Positions 1-7,809 of a DNA stretch of 20,856 bases are shown here, piece by piece (position 1 is the first letter of the stretch; each line of letters opens with the position of its first letter). The position numbers and the translations under genes were made by a program. The stretch is taken from assembly GCA_046594225.1 (NCBI GenBank), contig JBKJPW010000072.1, positions 1 through 20,856 on the forward strand. Reading direction: 5' to 3'. Under the pieces are notes generated by a model. The model had not been told where the DNA came from, made no database searches, and was given only the letters and a program-made list of their open reading frames with translations. The DNA comes from UBA4416 sp046594225. GTDB lineage: Bacteria > Bacteroidota > Bacteroidia > B-17B0 > Aurantibacillaceae.

Positions 1-497
1 GAGTATTGATAATTTAAATTAAAATCAATGGCTCTATTTAATATTTCAAGAGCTTCAGTATACTTTTTTAATTCATTTAAACACGCGGCTTTAAAGGTTA
101 AAGCTTCTACATAATTTGCTTTTGCAGAAATAGCTGTATCAAAATCGGCAATAGCTAATTCAAAATTATTTAATCTATAGTTACACAAAGCTCTACTATA
201 AAAAGCATCAGCAGTTACTCTACCTAAATTGATACTCTTAGTGAAATTAACAATGCCATCTTTGTAGTCTTTTAATTCGTAAGCACATAAGCCTCTATTA
301 TAAGTAGCAGGAGCATCTTTTGGTTTTTTGGTAAGATAAGCCGTGTAATTTATATAAGCCGCGGCATAATCTTTCTCCTCAAATTTTTGATAAGCCGCTG
401 TAAATAACGGGTCGGTCTCAGCTTTATCTTTTTGTGAGAATAAACTATTTTGTGAGAATAATAAAATTAAAATATAGTAAATAATTAAGTGTCGCAT
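1..497 (-). CDS. Secreted TPR-repeat protein, C-terminus beyond window edge
   Basis: The reading frame opens at an ATG at 497-495 and stays open to the window edge, so about 165 residues are visible and the C-terminus is missing. The N-terminus (MRHLIIYYILILLFSQNSLFSQ) is a hydrophobic signal peptide of Bacteroidota type, ending before Lys23. The rest is made of tetratricopeptide units; three are clear, with cores YNRGLCAYELKDYKDGIVNF, FYSRALCNYRLNNFELAIAD and FKAACLNELKKYTEALEI. Such proteins act as periplasmic or surface scaffolds; no partner can be named. It starts only 12 nt after the phosphofructokinase stop codon, so it is probably the last visible gene of the same operon. No enzymatic domain is seen in the visible part. 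The assignment as TPR protein is secure; any specific role is unknown. Confidence 0.85.
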   Translation of the reverse strand, partial: MRHLIIYYILILLFSQNSLFSQKDKAETDPLFTAAYQKFEEKDYAAAYINYTAYLTKKPKDAPATYNRGLCAYELKDYKDGIVNFTKSINLGRVTADAFYSRALCNYRLNNFELAIADFDTAISAKANYVEALTFKAACLNELKKYTEALEILNRAIDFNLNYQY

Positions 498-509
498 TTC
501 TATACTATT

Positions 510-1478
510 TTATGCTGATAAAATATCTAAGATTTTTAACATCTCAGGGTTTAATTCATCAATGTGTTTCACGGCATCTTTAAATGGCGTATAACATACT
601 TCTTTATTAATGATTCCAATCATTTCATTTGCACGTCCTGCTTGTAAAGCTTTGACAGCGTAGTATCCCATTAAGCTTGCATTTACACGCTCCATACAGG
701 TTGGATTGCCTCCGCGTTGTATATGTCCTAAAATAGAAATCCTAATATCAAACTCAGGCCATTCTAATTTTAATAAATTGCCAATACCAATAGCACCGCC
801 ATTTTCATCTCCTTCGGCCACAATAATAATTCTACTTTTTTTAGTTTGACGCCAAGATTTTTTCTTTTCTAATAAAAGCTTTAAGTCGTTTTTTCGTTCC
901 GGAATTAAAATTGCTTCGGCTCCACATGCAATGGCACTTCTTAAGGCAATTAATCCCGCATCACGTCCCATTACTTCTACTACAAAAATGCGATCGTGAC
1001 TTTCTGCTGTATCTCTAATTTTATCTACAGCTTCTACAACGGTATTAATGGCTGTGTCGTATCCAATAGTAAAATCTGTGCCTACTAAATCATTATCAAT
1101 CGTACCAGGGCAACCAACGGTTTTAATACTGTGATGTTTACTTAGTTCTTCAGCACCTCTAAAGCTACCATCACCACCAATAATTACAAAGCCATCTAAT
1201 TTGTGTTTTTCTAAAGTTTGAACAGCCATTTGTATACCTTCAGGAGTCATGAAACGTTTACTACGTGCTGTTTTTAAAACCGTTCCTCCACGATGAATAA
1301 TGTTTGATACTTTACTTTTTGTTAAGTGAATATGGTCGTCGTCAATCAACCCTTCATAACCTCTGTAAAAACCAACTACATCAATATGTTCGGCGCGAGC
1401 GGTTCTTACTACGGCTCTAATGCAAGCGTTCATGCCTGGAGCATCTCCACCTGATGTGATTAAACCAATTTTTTTCAT
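510..1478 (-). CDS. pfkA: ATP-dependent 6-phosphofructokinase
   Basis: Phosphorylates fructose 6-phosphate to fructose 1,6-bisphosphate in the cytoplasm, the committed step of glycolysis. The 322-residue length is that of the short bacterial PfkA class. Visible motifs are the N-terminal GGDAPGMN (residues 10-17), GGDGS (101-105), PGTIDND (124-130) with catalytic Asp128, MGRDAG (170-175) for substrate binding, and LGHIQRGG (250-257). The Gly in GGDGS and the Gly in PGTIDND are the residues found in ATP-using enzymes; pyrophosphate-dependent relatives usually have Asp and Lys there. ATP is therefore the predicted donor. The gene starts 7 nt after the stop of the upstream acetyltransferase gene and is followed 12 nt later by a TPR gene, so it is transcribed as part of a mixed-function operon. 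No separate promoter is apparent. Confidence 0.97.
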   Translation of the reverse strand: MKKIGLITSGGDAPGMNACIRAVVRTARAEHIDVVGFYRGYEGLIDDDHIHLTKSKVSNIIHRGGTVLKTARSKRFMTPEGIQMAVQTLEKHKLDGFVIIGGDGSFRGAEELSKHHSIKTVGCPGTIDNDLVGTDFTIGYDTAINTVVEAVDKIRDTAESHDRIFVVEVMGRDAGLIALRSAIACGAEAILIPERKNDLKLLLEKKKSWRQTKKSRIIIVAEGDENGGAIGIGNLLKLEWPEFDIRISILGHIQRGGNPTCMERVNASLMGYYAVKALQAGRANEMIGIINKEVCYTPFKDAVKHIDELNPEMLKILDILSA

Positions 1479-1485
1479 AGCTTTC

Positions 1486-1983
1486 TTATTTTCTAATTGC
1501 GTAAATTAATTCATCTACAAATTCATTATTCTTAAAAATTGTTTTTTCAAACTTGGCTTCTAATTTAAAACCACATTTTTCAACTACTTTTTGTGAAGGA
1601 ATATTTGTTCCGTAAATTCTGGCAAATATTCTTACAATATCCATATGTTTAAAGCCATAATCTATCATTTGAGAAATAGCTTTAGTAATAATACCTTTAC
1701 TCCAATAGTCTTCTCCAAGCCAATAACCAATTTCGGCATTCTTTTTTAAGACATCTGTTTGCAAGTGTAAACCAATACTGCCAGCAGGTTTACCATCAAC
1801 AATAATGGCAAATATTTTTGAAGTAGTATTTGATGTTGCAAAAGCAATAAATGTTTTTGCGTTTTCAATGGAGTAGGGATGAGGAAAAACATCAGCCATA
1901 AATTGCGCAATATTGTTGTTATTAGCTAAAATAGCTAAGTCATTTGCATCATTTATTTGCCAAGGCCTTAATTCAACTTTCAT
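1486..1983 (-). CDS. GNAT family N-acetyltransferase (RimJ/RimL-like)
   Basis: A 165-residue acetyl-CoA-dependent transferase of the RimJ/RimL-like branch of the GNAT superfamily. The N-terminus MKVELRPWQINDANDLAIL is the usual beta1-alpha1 start. The acetyl-CoA binding core is seen around residues 85-105 (EIGYWLGEDYWSKGIITKAI), and the C-terminal motif (N-x-x-S-Q-K-V-V-E-K-C-G-F) is near residues 127-139. Members of this branch acetylate protein N-termini, amino acids or small molecules, and the substrate cannot be told from sequence. The ATG lies 3 nt after the stop of the upstream MMPL gene, which indicates co-transcription and probably translational coupling. The family call is firm; the substrate is open. 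Confidence 0.92.
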   Translation of the reverse strand: MKVELRPWQINDANDLAILANNNNIAQFMADVFPHPYSIENAKTFIAFATSNTTSKIFAIIVDGKPAGSIGLHLQTDVLKKNAEIGYWLGEDYWSKGIITKAISQMIDYGFKHMDIVRIFARIYGTNIPSQKVVEKCGFKLEAKFEKTIFKNNEFVDELIYAIRK

Positions 1984-1986
1984 AAA

Positions 1987-4248
1987 TTATTTCTTTTTCT
2001 TTTTTCCTAAAATCCAAAACAATAATACAGGCAATAAAAATAAATCCGCTATAACAGCAATGATAATGGTGATGCATATTAAAAAACCAAAATAAAAGGT
2101 ACTTTGAAAATCACTAATCATTAAACTCACAAAACCTCCCATTAAAATAAAGGTAGTTAACAAAATAGGTTTCCCTGTTTCAAAATAAGTTCGTTTAAAA
2201 GCATATATTAATGATTTACCATAACCCAATTCTATTTTTAAGCGTGATATAAAGTGAATAGTGTCATCTGTGGCTACTCCAAACGCAATGCTAAACACTA
2301 ATGAGGTAGCTGCTTTTAATTCGATACCTGCAAAGCCCATAATGCCCGCGATAATTAGTAAAGGAATAAAATTTGGTAAAATAAACACAATCACCATTCG
2401 CCAACTACGATGTAAAAAGTAAGTTAAAAATGCAATAACGATTATGGAGAATAAAAAACCTTGAGTCATGTTTGTTACCATGTACTCATTGTTTCTATCT
2501 ATTAAATGAGCAGCTCCGGTAATTTTTATTTCTATGTCTTTTGAATTGATATGTGTTTTAATGAATTCTTGAAAATGTTTGTTACGTTCGTTTACAATTA
2601 TACTTCCTACATCTCCTATTTTCCCATTAATACGCGCAAATTTTCCGTCAACTGTAATAATACGCTTGATGTCTTTATTTTTTTTGTTATTAATGAGTTG
2701 TTTTTTAATGTCTTCATATTCCTCTTCGCTAGGGAATTTACCTTCGCCCGATATTTCGTCATTTAATGCTTTGTTTAATGTTTTGGTAAGCATAGCAGGC
2801 GAATACATAAAACCAGCATGGTATTCTTTTTTTAAGAACTCATCTACTTCATTAAGCTGACGCATGACATCGTAATCCCAAACGGTTTTATTATTTTTTA
2901 TTTCAACCGCTAACTCTAATGGCCGAGCGCCACTATAATGAGCATCGAAAAACATAAAATCTTGTTTTATTTTTACACTGTCTGATAAATCTTCTAATAA
3001 AATATTATTAACTTTTATTTTATAAACTCCAACAATAGAAAGTGCTACTAATACGCAAGTGGTGATAATAATTGTTTTTTGATTTCTAAAAATCCAAAAC
3101 AATACTTTGCGCATGACATTATAAGTTTTGTTATCGTGACTATGAACTGCTACTAATTTTTTTGGAGTAAAAAAATAAAATAAGGCAGGTAATAGGGTAT
3201 AGGTTAAACAAAAAGCGATAATAATTCCAACAGAAGTATATATGCCAAAGTCTTTGATGGGTTTGATACTTGAAAACAGTAATGATAAAAAACCAACGAC
3301 AGTAGTTATTAAAGTTAAAAATGTTGGAAAACCGACTTCTTTTAAAATCAATGGATATATTTTTTGTTTTTCGGTTCCCTTAGCTATTTCTTCAAAATAT
3401 TTTGAGAAAAAATGCACCACATCACTCATGCCGGCAATAAAGATCATGGTAGGCAACATCACTGTCATAATATCTAACGATTGCCCTAGCATTGCCATGA
3501 TACCCAGGGTCCAAAAAATAGAAATCATGACAATTACCATAGGAACTATAATGCCATACATAGAGCGAAAAGAAATCCATAAAAATAAAATCACTAAGAA
3601 AAATGAAATGGCTAAAAAGTAGACAAACTCTTTTTGTAAATTTTTGAGATACACATCTTGCGCAACTATTCTCCCTACAAAATGAATTTCATCAAAATGG
3701 TATTTTTGAAATGCACTTTCAATGTTTTTAGCTAAACTATCACATTTTATTTTACTTAAGCCTTCATCTGTTTTAATAAATATGGAAAGAGACTTTGCAT
3801 CTTTTGGAAAAAAAGAACCAATCAACTCTGGAGTGTTGTAAATATTGACGCTATCATCTTTGTACAAACTTTCATCATCAATATGTAATAATCGTTTTTG
3901 AACAGGCGCTAAACCGCTTAACGAAATATTTTTAATGTTAGTTGGAGAAATAACTCTGTTAACGTAACGAATTTGATTTAACTCTTTAGTTAAGGTATCA
4001 ACTTTCTTTAAAAACTCTTTTCTAAAAATTCCTGATTTGTTTTCTAAACCTAACAACACAAACTCATTATCCCATTCAAAACGATTACGATGTGTTTCAT
4101 ACACCTCTAATTCACTATCTTCGTTAGGGAAAAATGCTTCAAAGTCATAATCAAATTTTAAATGCTGAACTTTGAAAGCACATAGCACAGTAAAAGCCAC
4201 AACAAAAATGAGAACAGATGTATTCAGTATTTTTTGTGGAATTTTCAT
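1987..4248 (-). CDS. RND/MMPL-family multispanning transporter
   Basis: A 753-residue inner-membrane protein of the RND superfamily, MMPL/HAE3-like branch. It has the duplicated plan expected: one N-terminal membrane helix, a large extracytoplasmic domain (roughly residues 25-200), a block of five helices, then the same arrangement again. The fourth helix of each half carries the typical acidic signature, GMSDVVHFFSKY (about residue 275) and GVATDDTIHFISR near the end. Relatives export lipids, hopanoids or other hydrophobic compounds using the proton gradient; the substrate here is unknown. The frame can be opened 21 nt further upstream only from a TTG at 4269, which would overlap the peptidase gene. 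I chose the ATG at 4248-4246, one base after the peptidase stop codon, as it gives a clean coupled junction. GNAT follows after 3 nt. Confidence 0.9.
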   Translation of the reverse strand: MKIPQKILNTSVLIFVVAFTVLCAFKVQHLKFDYDFEAFFPNEDSELEVYETHRNRFEWDNEFVLLGLENKSGIFRKEFLKKVDTLTKELNQIRYVNRVISPTNIKNISLSGLAPVQKRLLHIDDESLYKDDSVNIYNTPELIGSFFPKDAKSLSIFIKTDEGLSKIKCDSLAKNIESAFQKYHFDEIHFVGRIVAQDVYLKNLQKEFVYFLAISFFLVILFLWISFRSMYGIIVPMVIVMISIFWTLGIMAMLGQSLDIMTVMLPTMIFIAGMSDVVHFFSKYFEEIAKGTEKQKIYPLILKEVGFPTFLTLITTVVGFLSLLFSSIKPIKDFGIYTSVGIIIAFCLTYTLLPALFYFFTPKKLVAVHSHDNKTYNVMRKVLFWIFRNQKTIIITTCVLVALSIVGVYKIKVNNILLEDLSDSVKIKQDFMFFDAHYSGARPLELAVEIKNNKTVWDYDVMRQLNEVDEFLKKEYHAGFMYSPAMLTKTLNKALNDEISGEGKFPSEEEYEDIKKQLINNKKNKDIKRIITVDGKFARINGKIGDVGSIIVNERNKHFQEFIKTHINSKDIEIKITGAAHLIDRNNEYMVTNMTQGFLFSIIVIAFLTYFLHRSWRMVIVFILPNFIPLLIIAGIMGFAGIELKAATSLVFSIAFGVATDDTIHFISRLKIELGYGKSLIYAFKRTYFETGKPILLTTFILMGGFVSLMISDFQSTFYFGFLICITIIIAVIADLFLLPVLLFWILGKKKKK

Positions 4249-4249
4249 T

Positions 4250-5635
4250 TTACCAGCCTTTTGTATCAATTAAATATATTAATGAACCAATAACACCTGC
4301 ACTTAGTTCTAATTCGCGTTTATTAATTTTGTCAAAAGTGTCATCTGCTGTATGATGATAATCAAAATATTTTTGTCCATCAGGCTCAAATCCCATTAAA
4401 GGCACTCCAATTTCTTTTAAGTAACCAATGTCAGCGCCATGCCCGCCAACTTTAATATATTGAACGAAATAAGGATCTAATAACGATTTCCAACTTAATA
4501 CTTTTTTATATAAACCCATGGTGGTATCTACAGCTATTCCTCTTGGGGAGAAACCACCAGCATCACTTTCTAAAGCAGCAATATGTTTTAAGTTATTTTT
4601 CTTGGTGTCTTCAAAATATGCTTTTCCTCCCGCGCCACCATTTTCTTCATTCATAAAGGCAACCGCACGAATTGTATGTTTTGGTTTGATGTTTTGTTTT
4701 TTGTACATGGCTAATACTTCTATTGCTTGCACTACACCTGCGCCGTCATCGTGAGCACCTTGTCCGTTATCCCAAGCATCTAAATGTCCACCTGCCATAA
4801 TAATTTCATTTGGTTTTTCTGAGCCTTTAATTTCTCCAACAACATTATATGATAATTCTTTTGCAAACATTTGGCAATTCATTTTTAACTGGAGTGTTAT
4901 GGCAGGATTCGTTTTTAGTTCTTCTAATAATTTATCAGCACCGCTAAAACTAATAGCGCAAGCAGGAATTTTTGTTGTAGTTAATGCCGTATCATAACCC
5001 ATTACCCCTGTGTGTGGGAAATCATTATTAATAGAACTCATGCTACGAACAATAGTTGCTAAAGCACCGTACTTGGCTGCTTTACTTGGGCCTGAATAAC
5101 GATAGGTAACAGTTTCACCATAACAGGTGCCAGTGCTTAAATGTTTGTGATCGAAATACACGTTATAAAAAACAATTTTTCCTTTGATATTTTTTTCTCC
5201 TAAGGAATCTAATTGAGCGAAACTGTTTACAATAATAACAGGCGCGTTTAAACCAATTTTAGTTGTTCCAACCGAATTACCCAAAGCACAGATAGAATAG
5301 TTAGTTTGTTTTTTTGTTTTTGAATTTGCAGAAACACAACTTTCTTTTTGCCCTCTCACCCAATGAGGTACCATGCATGGTTGTAAATAAACGGTATCGG
5401 CTCCAGCTTCATACATGGCTTTTTTTGCCCAAATAACTGCTTTAGCTGCACCAGGTGAACCACTTAAACGACTTTCGATTTTTGTGCTAAGAAATTCTAA
5501 ATTTTTATAACAACTACTTTTGGTTAAATAGTAGTCAAAATTTTTACGAAGCGCAATACTATCACTATTTTGAGAATAGATACTTGATGAAAAAATTAGG
5601 GCTAAAAAAGGAAATAATTTTTTAACTGAACTCAT
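4250..5635 (-). CDS. Secreted M28-family zinc peptidase (carboxypeptidase Q-like)
   Basis: A 461-residue exported co-catalytic zinc exopeptidase. A signal peptide (residues 1-22, ending SSSIYSQ) precedes a protease-associated-like region (about residues 120-250) and the M28 catalytic domain. All expected metal and catalytic residues are present: His284 and Asp286 in GGHLDAWD, Asp296 in AHDDGAG, the Glu pair 330-331 in NEENGG, Asp358 in ESDAGG and His428 in YHHTADDT. The insertion and spacing resemble carboxypeptidase Q/plasma glutamate carboxypeptidase-like members that cleave dipeptides or short peptides. It is the first gene of a five-gene minus-strand operon, and its stop codon lies one base from the MMPL start. 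Peptide scavenging in the periplasm or outside the cell is the likely job (inference). Confidence 0.94.
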   Translation of the reverse strand: MSSVKKLFPFLALIFSSSIYSQNSDSIALRKNFDYYLTKSSCYKNLEFLSTKIESRLSGSPGAAKAVIWAKKAMYEAGADTVYLQPCMVPHWVRGQKESCVSANSKTKKQTNYSICALGNSVGTTKIGLNAPVIIVNSFAQLDSLGEKNIKGKIVFYNVYFDHKHLSTGTCYGETVTYRYSGPSKAAKYGALATIVRSMSSINNDFPHTGVMGYDTALTTTKIPACAISFSGADKLLEELKTNPAITLQLKMNCQMFAKELSYNVVGEIKGSEKPNEIIMAGGHLDAWDNGQGAHDDGAGVVQAIEVLAMYKKQNIKPKHTIRAVAFMNEENGGAGGKAYFEDTKKNNLKHIAALESDAGGFSPRGIAVDTTMGLYKKVLSWKSLLDPYFVQYIKVGGHGADIGYLKEIGVPLMGFEPDGQKYFDYHHTADDTFDKINKRELELSAGVIGSLIYLIDTKGW

Positions 5636-5715
5636 AATTTAAGGTTATAAATAATGAGATTAAAAGTACTATTTTATAATTTAATTATATTGTATTGTTC
5701 GCTTTATTGAAAGGT

Positions 5716-5746
5716 TTTGATATAAATATTTTATTGACTACCTTTA
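5716..5746 (+). promoter_or_regulatory. Candidate Bacteroidota promoter for the T9SS cargo gene
   Basis: TTTG at 5716-5719, a 19-nt spacer, then TACCTTTA at 5739-5746. This fits the Bacteroidota sigma-ABfr-type consensus TTTG-N19..21-TAnnTTTG with one mismatch in the -7 element. It implies a very short 5' leader before the ATG at 5760. Prediction from pattern only. Confidence 0.4.
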
Positions 5747-5759
5747 AACAATATCGCCT

Positions 5760-6998
5760 ATGAAAAGATTAATTAAATTCACTTTACTGTTATTAGTATT
5801 TATGAGCCAAATGTCAAAGGCTCAATATAATTCTGTAGCATGGAGTCCTTGTCATGTATTCAGTTTTAGTTGCCAATATATTTATCCTTTATATTCGGTT
5901 GCAGATAATAATCGTATTTATTTATATGAAAATGTGAGGTGTACACCTTCTTCACCCAATGATTTTGGCATATCATTTTCTAATAATGATAACGCTACAT
6001 GTTCTAATTCGTATAGTGGATCTAATGATTACATTGTAAAAGCTATACCTACTGATACCTCTATCGTTTTTTCTTTGGCGTATGTTGGCGGAACAATTTT
6101 TAAAAGATTAGCGAGCTCGTACAATATTTCTCAAACTTTAAACATGCCTGGATCTTGGTCTTATGATTTTTCAGCATCTAATAGAAATATTTTTTTAGCA
6201 TATAAAAAAACTCAGACAGTTTTCTTTTCATCACTAATAAATAATGTTGTAAATAGTGATACACTTCATTATAATAATATAACATCAGTTACTAGAATTT
6301 TATTTATAAATGATTCCACTGGATATATTTCAGGAAAAGATACAGTCAATAATAATATTTTAATTAGAAGTCAGGATTACGGTAATTCTTGGAATTTTAT
6401 TTTTAATCCTCTCAATCCTATTAGCGATATGAAATTTAGCGGGGATACAGGAATTGCTGTTGGGTTATATGGAATAGTTTATAAAACCATTGATAATGGT
6501 CTGAATTGGAATTTGATTCCAAGTTTTACTACAAAAAACTTCAGTAGTATATCTATGAGATCGAATGAAATATATGCCGCAGGAGATAGCGCAATTTATC
6601 ATTCTATTGATAGTGGCAATACTTGGACACAAGATTCACTTCCCATAATCGGAAATATTAGTTGGGTTAAATTAACAAATTCAGGAAATGTCTACTTCCA
6701 ATCAGAAAAGCAATTGTATAAGAAGAATATTTTTTTTGCTTCTGTAGAAGAATTCAAAAATAGTAATGGAAATTTAAGTGTCTATCCCAATCCAACTTCG
6801 AATACTATTAATATTGAATTTGAAAAGAGAATGCTTTCTACGTTTAAAGTATACTTAATAAATAGTTTAGGCGAAATAGTTTTGGAGTCAGAAAAAACTA
6901 CGATTGATTTAAGTATTATTAGCCCTGGTTTATATTCTATTGAATTAAAAACATCAGAGGATGAAATTTTCAGATCAAAAGTTGTGAAAATAGATTAA
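5760..6998 (+). CDS. Type IX-secreted protein with BNR/YCF48-like repeats
   Basis: A 412-residue secreted protein. The signal peptide (MKRLIKFTLLLLVFMSQMSKAQ) sends it through Sec. The C-terminal ~75 residues form a type A T9SS sorting domain: it begins SVYPNPTSNTINIEF, contains the YLINSLGEIVLES strand, and ends with the SPGLYSIELKT...KVVKID pattern. The middle carries repeated D-x-G-x-x-W units (QDYGNSWNF, IDNGLNWNL, IDSGNTWTQ) typical of BNR/YCF48-like beta-propeller blades found in Bacteroidota surface proteins. The sorting domain implies passage across the outer membrane and attachment to, or release from, the surface. Function beyond a surface beta-propeller is unknown. It is transcribed alone, divergent from the M28 operon, and converges on the DUF4294 gene with only 5 nt between the stop codons. 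Confidence 0.9.
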   Translation: MKRLIKFTLLLLVFMSQMSKAQYNSVAWSPCHVFSFSCQYIYPLYSVADNNRIYLYENVRCTPSSPNDFGISFSNNDNATCSNSYSGSNDYIVKAIPTDTSIVFSLAYVGGTIFKRLASSYNISQTLNMPGSWSYDFSASNRNIFLAYKKTQTVFFSSLINNVVNSDTLHYNNITSVTRILFINDSTGYISGKDTVNNNILIRSQDYGNSWNFIFNPLNPISDMKFSGDTGIAVGLYGIVYKTIDNGLNWNLIPSFTTKNFSSISMRSNEIYAAGDSAIYHSIDSGNTWTQDSLPIIGNISWVKLTNSGNVYFQSEKQLYKKNIFFASVEEFKNSNGNLSVYPNPTSNTINIEFEKRMLSTFKVYLINSLGEIVLESEKTTIDLSIISPGLYSIELKTSEDEIFRSKVVKID

Positions 6999-7003
6999 TA
7001 GAA

Positions 7004-7636
7004 TTAAAACTGCCCTGCTTCCACTAATTTTATGGCCCGTTCAACCATTATATCATCGCCTTTTGGGTCGTATTCTGATTTCATATTACTGCCAAATATC
7101 CGAGCCACACTTTGCCACATAAAAGCTTGAAAGCCACCTCTTAAGTCTTTTACCAATTCATAACTGGTGTTTCCAGTTTCACGGTCTATGAGTTTTAACA
7201 AAATACGTCCTTGAGTCATCGTTAAATCTTTTAAAGGCTCTTCAAATTCTGCTTTTAATTCTTTTTCTACCGTTTTCATATAAGCTTTTCTAGTGGCTTC
7301 GTTTGGCATTTTTTCAAGAATACGGTTATACTCTTTTAATTTAGCCGCCGCTAGTATGGCATAAGGATAAACCTTTTTTACATTATACTTGGTTCTGTTC
7401 CAAGCTTCGTATTGTTTTTTATTTTTATAAGGATAATCGGCATACACCCAAATGTCAGGTAAACGAATACTTGGTACGGTATCACCATTAATGACTTCTG
7501 CCCATACTTTATAAACTATTTTTGGTTGGTCGGTTGGTACAATGACATCATCATTGGTTTGAGCATAAAATTGAAACAACAACACAAAGTTAAATAGGGT
7601 TGTTAATTTTAATCTCGATATGATGGGACGGCTCAT
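7004..7636 (-). CDS. DUF4294 family exported protein
   Basis: A 210-residue protein matching DUF4294, a family of Bacteroidota proteins of unknown function. The N-terminus (residues 1-25, LTTLFNFVLLFQFYAQ) is a signal peptide, so the protein is probably periplasmic. The family-like core runs from KVWAEVINGDTVPSIRLPDI through VYPYAILAAAKLKEYN to LKLIDRETGNTSYELVKDLR and GGFQAFMWQSVARIF, followed by a short acidic C-terminus (EYDPKGDDIMVERAI). The middle (about residues 80-140) is strongly helical and charged. It lies downstream of accC on the same strand but is separated by 173 nt containing a strong hairpin, so it is probably at least partly uncoupled from accC. No function is proposed. Confidence 0.85.
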   Translation of the reverse strand: MSRPIISRLKLTTLFNFVLLFQFYAQTNDDVIVPTDQPKIVYKVWAEVINGDTVPSIRLPDIWVYADYPYKNKKQYEAWNRTKYNVKKVYPYAILAAAKLKEYNRILEKMPNEATRKAYMKTVEKELKAEFEEPLKDLTMTQGRILLKLIDRETGNTSYELVKDLRGGFQAFMWQSVARIFGSNMKSEYDPKGDDIMVERAIKLVEAGQF

Positions 7637-7655
7637 ATTGTATTTATACCTTAAA

Positions 7656-7682
7656 CTAAAAAGGTAACCCTTTGGTTACCTT
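7656..7682 (-). terminator. Rho-independent terminator downstream of accC
   Basis: A perfect 9-bp inverted repeat, AAGGTAACC (7661-7669) and GGTTACCTT (7674-7682), with a 4-nt loop. On the minus strand the second arm runs into a stretch of five Ts (7662-7658). This is the form of an intrinsic terminator for accC transcripts. It ends only about 20 nt before the DUF4294 start codon, so it could also act in the 5' leader of that gene. Confidence 0.65.
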
Positions 7683-7809
7683 AAAAAAGTATATAAAATT
7701 TAATTCTACTTCGTTATATTAAAAAAAATAAAGCCTCATTTAATAAATGTAAACTACGTTTTAATTTTTTTGTATGCCTCGTATAATTATTTTTATCTTC
7801 TTTTTGGCT

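Noticed and set aside
510..1478. Pyrophosphate-dependent phosphofructokinase
   Set aside because: The donor-determining positions are Gly in GGDGS and Gly in PGTIDND, as in ATP-dependent enzymes.
3242..3622. 126-codon plus-strand frame antisense to the MMPL gene
   Set aside because: It lies fully inside a strongly supported gene, has no domain signature and reads like reverse-complemented membrane-helix codons.
4249..4269. Upstream TTG start for the MMPL gene, adding seven residues
   Set aside because: It would overlap the peptidase gene; the ATG at 4248 gives a one-base junction with the peptidase stop codon and a normal N-terminus.
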